A stretch of 5,167 nt of DNA from Pseudomonadota bacterium (GTDB lineage: Bacteria; Pseudomonadota; Alphaproteobacteria; Rhizobiales; Devosiaceae). This document shows, piece by piece, positions 1 through 5,167 of the stretch. Every line of letters starts with the position of its first letter. The first letter of the stretch is position 1. The stretch lies in contig JAEWHZ010000271.1 of the NCBI GenBank assembly GCA_023387585.1, forward strand, positions 1 through 5,167, read 5' to 3'. Position numbers and translations under genes: made by a program. The notes under the pieces are model-generated. The model was given only the letters and a program-made list of their open reading frames with translations, was not told the DNA's origin and did not search any database.

Positions 1-2031
1 GCGCCCGAGATCACCGACGCCGAATACGACGCCTTCAAGCAGCGCTATTTCGAGATCGAGGCCGCTTTCCCCCAGCTGGTGCGCCCTGACACGCTGTCCG
101 GCAAGGTCGGGGCCCCGCCGGCCGAAGGCTTTGCCAAGGTGCGCCACGGCGTGCCCATGCTCAGCCTCGCCAATGCCTTCTCCGACGAGGACGTGACGGA
201 TTTCGTCGCCCGGGCCCACAAATTCTTCGAGCGCGACGCGGCGCGCGATCCGGAATTCCGGATCGAATTCACCGCCGAGCCCAAGATCGACGGCCTCTCG
301 GCCTCGCTGCGCTACGAGAACGGCGTGTTCGTGCGCGGCGCCACGCGCGGCGACGGCACGGTGGGCGAGGACATCACCGAGAACCTCAAGACCATAGAAG
401 ACATCCCCAAGCGCCTGTCGGGCTCTGGCTGGCCGGCGGTCATTGAGATTCGCGGCGAGGTCTACATGACCCATGCCGAGTTCCGCCGCCTCAAGGAGCA
501 TGCGGCCCGATATGGCGGGCAGGACTATGTCAATCCGCGCAACACCGCCGCCGGTTCGCTGCGCCAGAAGGACGCGAAGATCACCGCCACCCGCAAGCTC
601 AAATTCTTCGCCTATGGCTGGGGCGAGGCCAGCGAGCTGCCCGCCGACACGCAGCACGGTGCCGTCGAGGCTTTCGCGCGGTGGGGGTTCGTCACCAACC
701 CGCTGACGATCCGCACCGCCTCGTCCGAAGAATTGCTGGCCCATTATCGCCTGGTCGAGGCGCAGCGCGCCACGCTCGGCTACGATATCGACGGCGTCGT
801 CTACAAGCTCGACCGGCTCGATCTGCAACGGCGCTGGGGGTTCGTCGCGCGCGCGCCGCGCTGGGCCATCGCCCATAAATTCGCCGCCGAGCAGGCAACC
901 ACCATCCTCACCGGCATCGACATCCAGGTCGGGCGCACCGGCGCGCTCACCCCGGTGGCGCGCTTGCAGCCGGTCACGGTGGGCGGCGTCGTCGTCGAGA
1001 ACGCGACGCTGCACAATGCCGACTACATCAAGGGCATCGGCAATTCCGGCGAGCCGATCCGCAACGGCGTCGATCTGCGCGTCGGCGACACCGTCATCGT
1101 GCAGCGCGCCGGCGACGTCATCCCGCAGATCGTCGACGTCGTCCTCGACAGGCGCCCCGCCGACGCCGTGCCCTTCGCTTTCCCCGAGACCTGCCCGGTC
1201 TGCGGCTCCGAAGCGCGGCGCGAGCGCAACGAGAAGACCGGCCGGCTCGATTCGGTCACCCGCTGCACCGGCGAGCTGGTGTGCCCGGCCCAGGCCGTCG
1301 AGCACCTGAAGCATTTCGTCGCCCGCGACGCGCTCGACATCGAGGGGCTGGGCGACAGGCAGGTGGCCCAGTTCTACGCCGAGGGCCGCATCGCCCGCCC
1401 GGCCGACATTTTTACCCTCAAGGCCCGCGACGCCACCGCCATCAAGAAGCTCAAGGATGTCGAAGGGTTCGGCCCGGTCTCGGTGAAAAAACTGTTCGAC
1501 GCCATCGATGCGCGCCGCGAGCCCGAGCTCGACCGCTTCGTGTTCGCGCTCGGCATCCGCCATGTCGGGGAGACCACGGCGGCGCTGCTGGCGAAAGAAT
1601 TCCGCACCATCGACAAGCTGCGCGACACGGCCATCGCGGCGGCGGAGGACCCTGCCGTCTTCCCGGCCATTTCCGGCATCGGGGAGGTGGTGCGCGCCGC
1701 GATCCTCGCCTTCTTCGCCAATGAGCGCAACGTCAGCGCCCTGAACGACCTGCTCGCCGAGGTGCATCCGCGCGAATATGTCGTGACCGTCGCCGCCGAC
1801 AGCCAGGTGGCCGGCAAGACGGTGGTGTTCACCGGCTCGCTTGAAAAAATGACACGATCGGAGGCCAAGGCCATGGCCGAGCGGCTCGGCGCCAAGGTCG
1901 CCGGCTCGGTTTCGAGCCAGACCGACATCGTCGTCGCCGGCCCGGGCGCCGGCTCGAAGCTCAAGAAGGCCGAGGAATTCGGCGTCGAGGTCATCAGCGA
2001 AGACGAGTGGTTCGCGCGCGTCGGAGGCTGA
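1..2031 (+). CDS. ligA: NAD+-dependent DNA ligase LigA, 5' end missing
   Basis: LigA seals nicks in duplex DNA using NAD+ and is the essential replicative and repair ligase of bacteria. The frame is open from base 1, so the start codon lies upstream; 676 residues are visible and roughly 20-40 are missing. The GTG at 79 is internal, because conserved sequence (APEITDAEYD, from the NAD+-binding Ia domain) precedes it. In window residue numbering: the adenylation motif KIDG is at 95-98 with Lys95 as the AMP-accepting lysine; ATRGDGTVGED at 114-124; DGVVYK ending at Lys269; PRWAIAHKF ending near 294. The Lys269-Lys293 spacing is the same as in E. coli LigA. The OB fold follows (QVGRTGALTPVA, then RAGDVIPQ). 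A four-cysteine zinc finger is at Cys398, 401, 422 and 428. Helix-hairpin-helix repeats cover about 430-590 and a C-terminal BRCT domain about 600-676. All catalytic motifs are intact. The next gene starts 29 bases downstream, suggesting co-transcription. Confidence 0.97.
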   Translation, partial: APEITDAEYDAFKQRYFEIEAAFPQLVRPDTLSGKVGAPPAEGFAKVRHGVPMLSLANAFSDEDVTDFVARAHKFFERDAARDPEFRIEFTAEPKIDGLSASLRYENGVFVRGATRGDGTVGEDITENLKTIEDIPKRLSGSGWPAVIEIRGEVYMTHAEFRRLKEHAARYGGQDYVNPRNTAAGSLRQKDAKITATRKLKFFAYGWGEASELPADTQHGAVEAFARWGFVTNPLTIRTASSEELLAHYRLVEAQRATLGYDIDGVVYKLDRLDLQRRWGFVARAPRWAIAHKFAAEQATTILTGIDIQVGRTGALTPVARLQPVTVGGVVVENATLHNADYIKGIGNSGEPIRNGVDLRVGDTVIVQRAGDVIPQIVDVVLDRRPADAVPFAFPETCPVCGSEARRERNEKTGRLDSVTRCTGELVCPAQAVEHLKHFVARDALDIEGLGDRQVAQFYAEGRIARPADIFTLKARDATAIKKLKDVEGFGPVSVKKLFDAIDARREPELDRFVFALGIRHVGETTAALLAKEFRTIDKLRDTAIAAAEDPAVFPAISGIGEVVRAAILAFFANERNVSALNDLLAEVHPREYVVTVAADSQVAGKTVVFTGSLEKMTRSEAKAMAERLGAKVAGSVSSQTDIVVAGPGAGSKLKKAEEFGVEVISEDEWFARVGG

Positions 2032-2046
2032 TGGTCCCAGGATCAC

Positions 2047-2051
2047 GAGGG
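2047..2051 (+). promoter_or_regulatory. Ribosome binding site deciding the start of the 2061 gene
   Basis: GAGGG lies 9 bases before the ATG at 2061. Two in-frame alternative starts exist upstream: GTG at 2007, which lies inside ligA, and ATG at 2031, which overlaps the ligA stop as TGATG. The only purine-rich stretch before 2031 is GGAGG at 2023-2027, just 3 bases away, which is too close. Starting at 2061 also puts the signal peptide exactly at the N-terminus, so 2061 is preferred. Confidence 0.6.
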
Positions 2052-2060
2052 AATCCAGCC

Positions 2061-3332
2061 ATGCTGAAACGCACCGCCATCTCCGTTCTCGCCGTCCTGT
2101 TCGCGGCGCTGCCCGCCGCCGCGCAATCGCCCGGCGACACGCTGCGCGAGGCGCTCTATGCCGGCCAGTTCGCCGAAGGGCGGGCCGAGCTCGCGCCCTT
2201 GGCCGAGGCCGGTGATCCCGAGGCGGCCTTCGGCGTCGGCTTCATCGACATCGCCGTCGCCATCGAGCGTTTCTCGCAATCCATGTATCGTCACGGCCTT
2301 GCCGCGCCTGATCCCGGCGCGCTGGCGGCCATGCTGCTCGATGTCGACGGCTTGCACGGCGTCGAGGGCAATCGCGACGCCGAGCCGCTGAGCTATGAGG
2401 GGTTGCGCGAAATCCTTGCGACGCTGGTCGACGATCTCGATGCCGCCCGCACCGCGCTCGCCGTTGCCGGGGAAAGCGGCGACTATGTCGTCGCACTCGA
2501 CGTCATGCGGATCACGCTCGATGTCGATGGCGATCCCACGACGCCCGGCGAGACCATCGGAAGGCTGATGGCCGGCAATTTCGGCGTCGATCCGGCAGAC
2601 CTCGCCGCGCCCGGCAAGACCAAACCCGGCGCCGACACCGTGTCGCCGACGCTGGTCGGTTTCGACCGCGCCGATGCGCTGTGGCTGCAGGGCTATGCCC
2701 ATATCGCCGCCGTGCAGGCTGATTTCCTGCTCGCGCATGATTTCTCCGAGATGTTCCAGGCGACCATGCATCGCGTCTTCCCGCATGCCGGCCTGCCGAT
2801 GCAGCCCTATTCGCGCGGCGGCACGCTGATGATCGACGCCGAGAGTGATGCGGCCATCGCCGACGCCATCGCCTTCATCCACACCTTCAACTTCCCCATC
2901 GTCGAGCGCGAGCGCTTCGCCGGCGTGCCCGAGCGCCTCAAGGCGATCACCACGCTGTCGCGCGCCAACTGGCAGGCGATCCTCGCCGAGACCGACGACG
3001 ACCGCGAGCTCGTCCCCTCACCGGACCAGACCTCCATCGTCCCCGGCCTCGAGGTCACCGAGGAGGTTGTCGCGGCCTGGCACGAAACCCTCGATTCCGT
3101 CGATCGCGTGCTGGCCGGCGAATTGCTCATCCCCCACTGGCGCTTCGCGCAGGGGTTCGACCTGACCGCCTATTTCGCCGGTGCCGAGCGCACCGATCTG
3201 GTCATGCTCCTCACCGGCTACGACGCGCTGCCCTTCCTCGCCGAAGGCCCGATCGCCTCGGCAGGCGATTTCCGCAACGGCATCGAGGTGTTCGGCGCCG
3301 ACTTCCCCCTCTTCGCCATCTGGTTCAACTGA
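2061..3332 (+). CDS. Exported protein of unknown function, 423 aa
   Basis: I do not recognise this family. Seen directly: a typical Sec signal peptide (MLKRTAISVLAVLFAALPAAAQ), with positively charged residues 3-4, a hydrophobic core at 5-17 and a likely signal peptidase I cut after AAA at residue 21; there is no lipobox. The mature part has no cysteine and no second clear membrane segment, so it is probably a soluble periplasmic protein. Residues about 30-60 (YAGQFAEGRAELAPLAEAGDPEAAFGVG) resemble one degenerate Sel1/TPR-like helical pair. The acidic word LDVDG occurs twice, near residues 93 and 154, which could hint at metal binding but does not fit an EF-hand loop. The C-terminal half is rich in aromatic residues and ends FPLFAIWFN. 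The gene follows ligA by 29 bases and has no visible promoter of its own, so it is probably transcribed with ligA. A RIME-like repeat begins about 15 bases after its stop. Real coding is supported by length, signal peptide, ribosome binding site and tight fit between neighbours. Confidence 0.85.
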   Translation: MLKRTAISVLAVLFAALPAAAQSPGDTLREALYAGQFAEGRAELAPLAEAGDPEAAFGVGFIDIAVAIERFSQSMYRHGLAAPDPGALAAMLLDVDGLHGVEGNRDAEPLSYEGLREILATLVDDLDAARTALAVAGESGDYVVALDVMRITLDVDGDPTTPGETIGRLMAGNFGVDPADLAAPGKTKPGADTVSPTLVGFDRADALWLQGYAHIAAVQADFLLAHDFSEMFQATMHRVFPHAGLPMQPYSRGGTLMIDAESDAAIADAIAFIHTFNFPIVERERFAGVPERLKAITTLSRANWQAILAETDDDRELVPSPDQTSIVPGLEVTEEVVAAWHETLDSVDRVLAGELLIPHWRFAQGFDLTAYFAGAERTDLVMLLTGYDALPFLAEGPIASAGDFRNGIEVFGADFPLFAIWFN

Positions 3333-3347
3333 CCTCGGCGTCCCTGA

Positions 3348-3449
3348 AGCGTTTGCAGCAAAAGTGGATACCACTTTTGCGGTTCGGAAACGCGACAAAT
3401 CAAAGACTTAGAGCTCCTGTTCTGGTTCAATCAGAACAGGAAATGCTCT
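3348..3449. repeat. RIME-like bipartite palindromic intergenic repeat
   Basis: Two adjacent imperfect palindromes fill about 100 bases between two genes. First palindrome: a perfect 10-bp stem, GCAAAAGTGG (3358-3367) with CCACTTTTGC (3371-3380) around the 3-base loop ATA, enclosed by a second 6-bp pairing of GCGTTT (3349-3354) with AAACGC (3388-3393). Linker: GACAAATCAAAGACTT. Second palindrome: CCTGTTCTG (3416-3424) with CAGAACAGG (3432-3440), a 7-base loop, closed outside by AGAGC (3410-3414) with GCTCT (3445-3449). Two large palindromes in about 105 bp match the architecture described for Rhizobium-specific intergenic mosaic elements, and the words AGTGGATACC, AAACGCGACAAA and TAGAGC are ones I recall from dispersed repeats in Hyphomicrobiales. 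Copy number cannot be tested here. No T-run follows either hairpin, so it is not a standard Rho-independent terminator, but as RNA it could stabilise the upstream message's 3' end. Confidence 0.8.
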
Positions 3450-3515
3450 GGCCTGTCCCTCGGCCAACCGTCCGATTGCCGGCCGCGCGCCCCCGACCTA
3501 AGCTTTTGCAAACAA

Positions 3516-3522
3516 GAGGGAG
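3516..3522 (+). promoter_or_regulatory. Ribosome binding site for the DUF3828-type gene
   Basis: GAGGGAG ends 6 bases before the ATG at 3529, a good Shine-Dalgarno match at normal spacing. It supports the chosen start, which also places the signal sequence at residue 1. Confidence 0.6.
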
Positions 3523-3528
3523 TTCTTC

Positions 3529-3966
3529 ATGTCCGTCGTCGCCCGGCTGGTCGGTGCCGTGGTTTTCGCGCTCGTCGCCTGTCCGCCCGCCTTGGCTTTC
3601 GATACGCCCGAAGCGCTGGTTGCGGCGCTCTATGCGCCCTATCTCGCCGATGAGATCCCCGAGGATGGCCGTGCCTATTTCTCGGTGGAGACGCAGGCGC
3701 TGTGGGCGGCGCTCGAGGCCCGCGATCCCTATGGCCTCGGCTTCGATCCGGTGATCGACGGGCAGGATTTCCACATCACCGAGCTTGCGGTGTCCCAGCC
3801 GCTCGCGTTGCCCAACGGCGTCGAGCTGCGCGTCGGCTTTCGCAATTTCGGCGAGCCGCGCGATTTGGCCTATCGCCTGGTCGAGGAAGCGCAGGGCTGG
3901 CGCGTCGACGACATCGTCGCCGAGGGCGATCCCCAATGGCGCCTGCGCGCGCTGCTCGGCGAGTGA
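3529..3966 (+). CDS. Small exported DUF3828-type protein, 145 aa
   Basis: This resembles the DUF3828 family: small periplasmic or lipid-anchored proteins with an NTF2-like look and no assigned biochemical role. Seen: an N-terminal signal with hydrophobic core LVGAVVFALVA (7-17). Two processing sites are possible: a lipobox-like LVAC at 15-18 (lipidated Cys18), or a signal peptidase I cut after ALA at 23. Family-like features in the mature part are an N-terminal helix (TPEALVAALYAPYL, 26-39), the motif FDPVIDGQDF (72-81), a beta-rich centre with polar/hydrophobic alternation (LRVGFRNFG), and GWRVDDIV (123-130) before a C-terminal helix (WRLRALL). The family name is recalled from these motifs rather than from a search. 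The gene is separated from its upstream neighbour by the repeat element and lies 77 bases before prmA. It may have its own weak promoter in 3450-3515, though none is convincing. Confidence 0.85.
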   Translation: MSVVARLVGAVVFALVACPPALAFDTPEALVAALYAPYLADEIPEDGRAYFSVETQALWAALEARDPYGLGFDPVIDGQDFHITELAVSQPLALPNGVELRVGFRNFGEPRDLAYRLVEEAQGWRVDDIVAEGDPQWRLRALLGE

Positions 3967-3979
3967 GCCTCACCCGCCG

Positions 3980-4009
3980 TTGACACTCCCCGTCGCGCCG
4001 CGCGACAAG
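3980..4009 (+). promoter_or_regulatory. Possible sigma-70-type promoter for prmA
   Basis: A perfect TTGACA -35 hexamer is at 3980-3985 in the 77-base gap before prmA. The best -10 at acceptable spacing is GACAAG (4004-4009, 18-base spacer), which matches the consensus at only three positions. Alphaproteobacterial housekeeping promoters often tolerate a weak -10 with a good -35, so this is plausible but unproven. Initiation would leave a leader of about 25-30 bases before the ATG at 4044. Confidence 0.35.
3992..4006. repeat. 15-bp perfect palindrome within the putative prmA promoter
   Basis: GTCGCGC (3992-3998) and GCGCGAC (4000-4006) form a perfect 7-bp inverted repeat around one central base. 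It lies between the possible -35 and -10 boxes, where a repressor operator would be expected. In DNA this GC-rich such palindromes also arise by chance, so a regulatory role is only a suggestion. Confidence 0.3.
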
Positions 4010-4043
4010 GCGCGGATTTTCCAGCCGTTTCGGGGGCGCTTTC

Positions 4044-4922
4044 ATGCAGGTCGATCAGGTCAGCGTTCCGCTCCCGCGCGACGAGGCTTATGCGCTGGTC
4101 GATGCGGTCATGGAGCGCGACGATCTGGCCCTCACCGCCTCGGCGCATGAGGACGAGGATGAAAATCTGTGGGTGTTCGAGGCCACCTGCGAATCCCCGC
4201 CCGATCTCGACGGTTTCTCGGCGCTGGCCCGCGCCGTGCTGGGCCGGGATGTCGCGTTCGCCGTCGAGCCGGTCGATCCGGCGGTCAACTGGGTGGCGCG
4301 CTCGCTCGAAGGGCTGGCCCCGGTGATCGCCGGGCGCTTCTTCATCCATGGCAGCCACGAGACGGCCCCGCCGCCACATGGCTACACCGCCCTGCGCATC
4401 GACGCCGCGCAGGCCTTCGGCACCGGCCATCACCAGACCACCACCGGTTGCCTCGAAGCCATCGAGATGGTGCTGCGCCGCCGCCGGCCGCGCCGGGTGA
4501 TCGATATCGGCACCGGCACCGGCGTTCTCGCGCTCGGCGTTGCCAGCCGCCTGCGCCAGCGCGTCGTCGGCACCGATATCGACCCGATCGCCGTCGACAC
4601 GGCCATCGCCAATGCGCGCGAAAACGGGCTCGCGCCCCTGTTCACCGGCATCTGCGCCGCCGGGCTCGACCACCGCGCCATAAGCGCCGGCGCGCCCTAT
4701 GACCTGCTGCTCGCCAACATCCTCGCCGGCCCGCTGGTGGGGCTGGCGCCGCGAATGGCCGCCATGGCCGCGCCCGGCGCCGATATCGTCCTGTCCGGCA
4801 TCCTCGCCCCGCAGGCCCGCCGCGTCATCAACGCCTACCACGCCCAGGGGCTCATCCTCGAAAAACGCCTGCAACGGCGCGAATGGACGACGCTTTTGCT
4901 GAAAAAGCCGGGCAGGGCGTAG
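4044..4922 (+). CDS. prmA: Ribosomal protein L11 methyltransferase PrmA, 292 aa
   Basis: PrmA is a cytosolic S-adenosylmethionine-dependent enzyme that methylates amino groups of ribosomal protein L11; in E. coli it is dispensable. Residues 1-100 form a substrate-recognition domain that is poorly conserved. The family signature AFGTGHHQTT is at 124-133. The Rossmann-fold SAM-binding motif I, VIDIGTGTG, is at 152-160; the acidic end of strand 2, GTDIDP, at 176-181; the catalytic-region motif LLLANILA at 221-228; and SGIL at 251-254, followed by the C-terminal strands. Length is normal for the family and no key motif is lost. The ATG at 4044 is the first start after an in-frame stop at 3981; the only ribosome-binding candidate is a weak GGGGG at 4032-4036. 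The gene faces a convergent minus-strand gene whose terminator lies at 5040-5071; no terminator of its own with a T-run is visible. Confidence 0.96.
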   Translation: MQVDQVSVPLPRDEAYALVDAVMERDDLALTASAHEDEDENLWVFEATCESPPDLDGFSALARAVLGRDVAFAVEPVDPAVNWVARSLEGLAPVIAGRFFIHGSHETAPPPHGYTALRIDAAQAFGTGHHQTTTGCLEAIEMVLRRRRPRRVIDIGTGTGVLALGVASRLRQRVVGTDIDPIAVDTAIANARENGLAPLFTGICAAGLDHRAISAGAPYDLLLANILAGPLVGLAPRMAAMAAPGADIVLSGILAPQARRVINAYHAQGLILEKRLQRREWTTLLLKKPGRA

Positions 4923-4950
4923 AGCACCGCCGCCACCTCACCTGCGGGTG

Positions 4951-4972
4951 TCACCCCGGCGCAGGCCGGGGC
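4951..4972. repeat. Short GC-rich palindromic intergenic repeat
   Basis: CCCCGGC (4954-4960) and GCCGGGG (4965-4971) form a perfect 7-bp stem with loop GCAG, preceded by GTGTCA and followed by CCTATCTCCGG. The word GTCA-CCCCGGC-GCAG-GCCGGGG resembles a REP-like element scattered in many alphaproteobacterial intergenic regions, often written GTCATCCCGGC..GCCGGGA. It lies 28 bases after the prmA stop. There is no T-run on either side, so it is not a canonical terminator, although it could protect the prmA message 3' end. Genome-wide copy number cannot be judged here. Confidence 0.6.
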
Positions 4973-5039
4973 CTATCTCCGGACGTTTCAACGGCCGCGA
5001 TGGCACTCCGGGCCGCCCTCCGTCGCCCGCTCATGCCCC

Positions 5040-5071
5040 AAAACAAAAAGCCCCGGATTCGCATCCGGGGC
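5040..5071 (-). terminator. Rho-independent terminator of the minus-strand gene
   Basis: GCCCCGGAT (5050-5058) pairs perfectly with ATCCGGGGC (5063-5071) around the loop TCGC, a 9-bp GC-rich stem. On the + strand it is preceded by AAAACAAAAA (5040-5049), so on the minus strand the stem is followed by TTTTTGTTTT, the classic form of an intrinsic terminator. It sits 28 bases beyond the stop codon of the minus-strand gene ending at 5100. Read on the + strand it lacks a T-run, so it would not work as a standard terminator for prmA. Confidence 0.9.
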
Positions 5072-5099
5072 CGTCGCAAACCGATAAGGGATCGGTCGA

Positions 5100-5167
5100 T
5101 CAGGGTCGCTTGGTGAAAGAGCCGATCAGCTGGTGCTGCATGCGGAAGCTGACCTGGCGCTGCGACT
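5100..5167 (-). CDS. C-terminal end of an unidentified minus-strand gene
   Basis: On the minus strand one frame reads 21 codons from the window edge to a TGA at 5102-5100, ending SFRMQHQLIGSFTKRP. The intrinsic terminator 28 bases further on strongly implies that a gene ends here; of the other two minus-strand frames, one stops within 14 codons and the third runs on through the terminator stem. So this frame is the natural choice. The visible tail alternates hydrophobic and polar residues (V-F-M-H-L-G-F), which would suit a beta strand, but 21 residues do not identify a family. The gene is convergent with prmA; its start and most of its body lie to the right of the window. Confidence 0.55.
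   Translation of the reverse strand, partial: SQRQVSFRMQHQLIGSFTKRP

Noticed and set aside
1374..1994. 206-codon open frame antisense to ligA
   Set aside because: The sense frame encodes the LigA helix-hairpin-helix and BRCT domains; the antisense frame is a compositional by-product.
2007..2060. Upstream GTG (2007) or ATG (2031) start for the exported protein
   Set aside because: These would put 18 or 10 extra residues, several of them arginines, in front of a textbook signal peptide, and neither has a well-spaced ribosome binding site. The ATG at 2031 overlapping the ligA stop remains a minor alternative.
2518..2560. DVDGD segment in the exported protein as a calcium-binding EF-hand
   Set aside because: The acidic positions begin well, but the loop glycine, hydrophobic position 8 and glutamate at position 12 do not line up, and no flanking EF helices are evident.
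2043..2882. 279-codon open frame on the minus strand
   Set aside because: It is antisense to the exported-protein gene at 2061-3332, which has the better start, ribosome binding site and signal peptide. The antisense product has no recognisable motif and shadow-frame composition.
3476..3504. Possible promoter TTGCCG with TAAGCT at 17-base spacing before the 3529 gene
   Set aside because: The -10 matches the consensus at only three positions and the -35 is imperfect; in an unconstrained 65-base stretch this is not better than chance.
3978..3990. TTGACACTC resembling half of a CIRCE heat-shock operator
   Set aside because: The required inverted half (GAGTGCTAA) is absent downstream, and the match to TTAGCACTC is imperfect.
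3870..4874. 334-codon open frame on the minus strand
   Set aside because: It is entirely antisense to the 3' end of the DUF3828-type gene and to prmA, both of which have clear family motifs. Its product is a low-complexity mix of Gly, Ala, Arg and Asp typical of a shadow frame in GC-rich DNA.
4883..5116. 77-codon + strand open frame running past the prmA stop
   Set aside because: It overlaps the end of prmA in another frame and reads through a palindromic repeat and a terminator stem; no ribosome binding site or motif.

Overview
This window is GC-rich, densely coding chromosomal DNA that looks like an alphaproteobacterium, probably of the order Hyphomicrobiales (Rhizobiales). Three things point there. 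LigA carries an insert in its OB-fold region and an extended zinc-finger loop, both of which I associate with LigA of that group. A bipartite palindromic intergenic repeat has the architecture and core words of the Rhizobium-type intergenic mosaic repeats (RIME-like). A second GC-rich palindromic word of a type often scattered in alphaproteobacterial intergenic regions lies after prmA. The genus cannot be fixed from this window.

Layout, left to right. Positions 1-2031 hold the NAD+-dependent DNA ligase gene ligA on the + strand; its first roughly 20-40 codons lie outside the window. After 29 bases comes a gene for a 423-residue exported protein that I do not recognise (2061-3332), probably co-transcribed with ligA. 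The gap 3333-3528 is mostly occupied by the RIME-like element (3348-3449). Next is a small exported protein of the DUF3828 type (3529-3966), then a 77-base gap with a consensus -35 box and a small palindrome, then prmA, the ribosomal protein L11 methyltransferase (4044-4922). The last part (4923-5167) is a convergent junction: a short palindromic repeat (4951-4972), a clear Rho-independent terminator that works for the minus strand (5040-5071), and the last 21 codons of an unidentified minus-strand gene (5100-5167).

The two recognised enzymes are housekeeping functions in DNA replication/repair and ribosome modification. The two proteins between them both carry export signals and have no obvious functional link to either enzyme. 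I see no defence system, mobile element, CRISPR array, tRNA or rRNA. The most useful leads are the unassigned exported protein, the two palindromic repeats and the identity of the convergent gene at the right edge.
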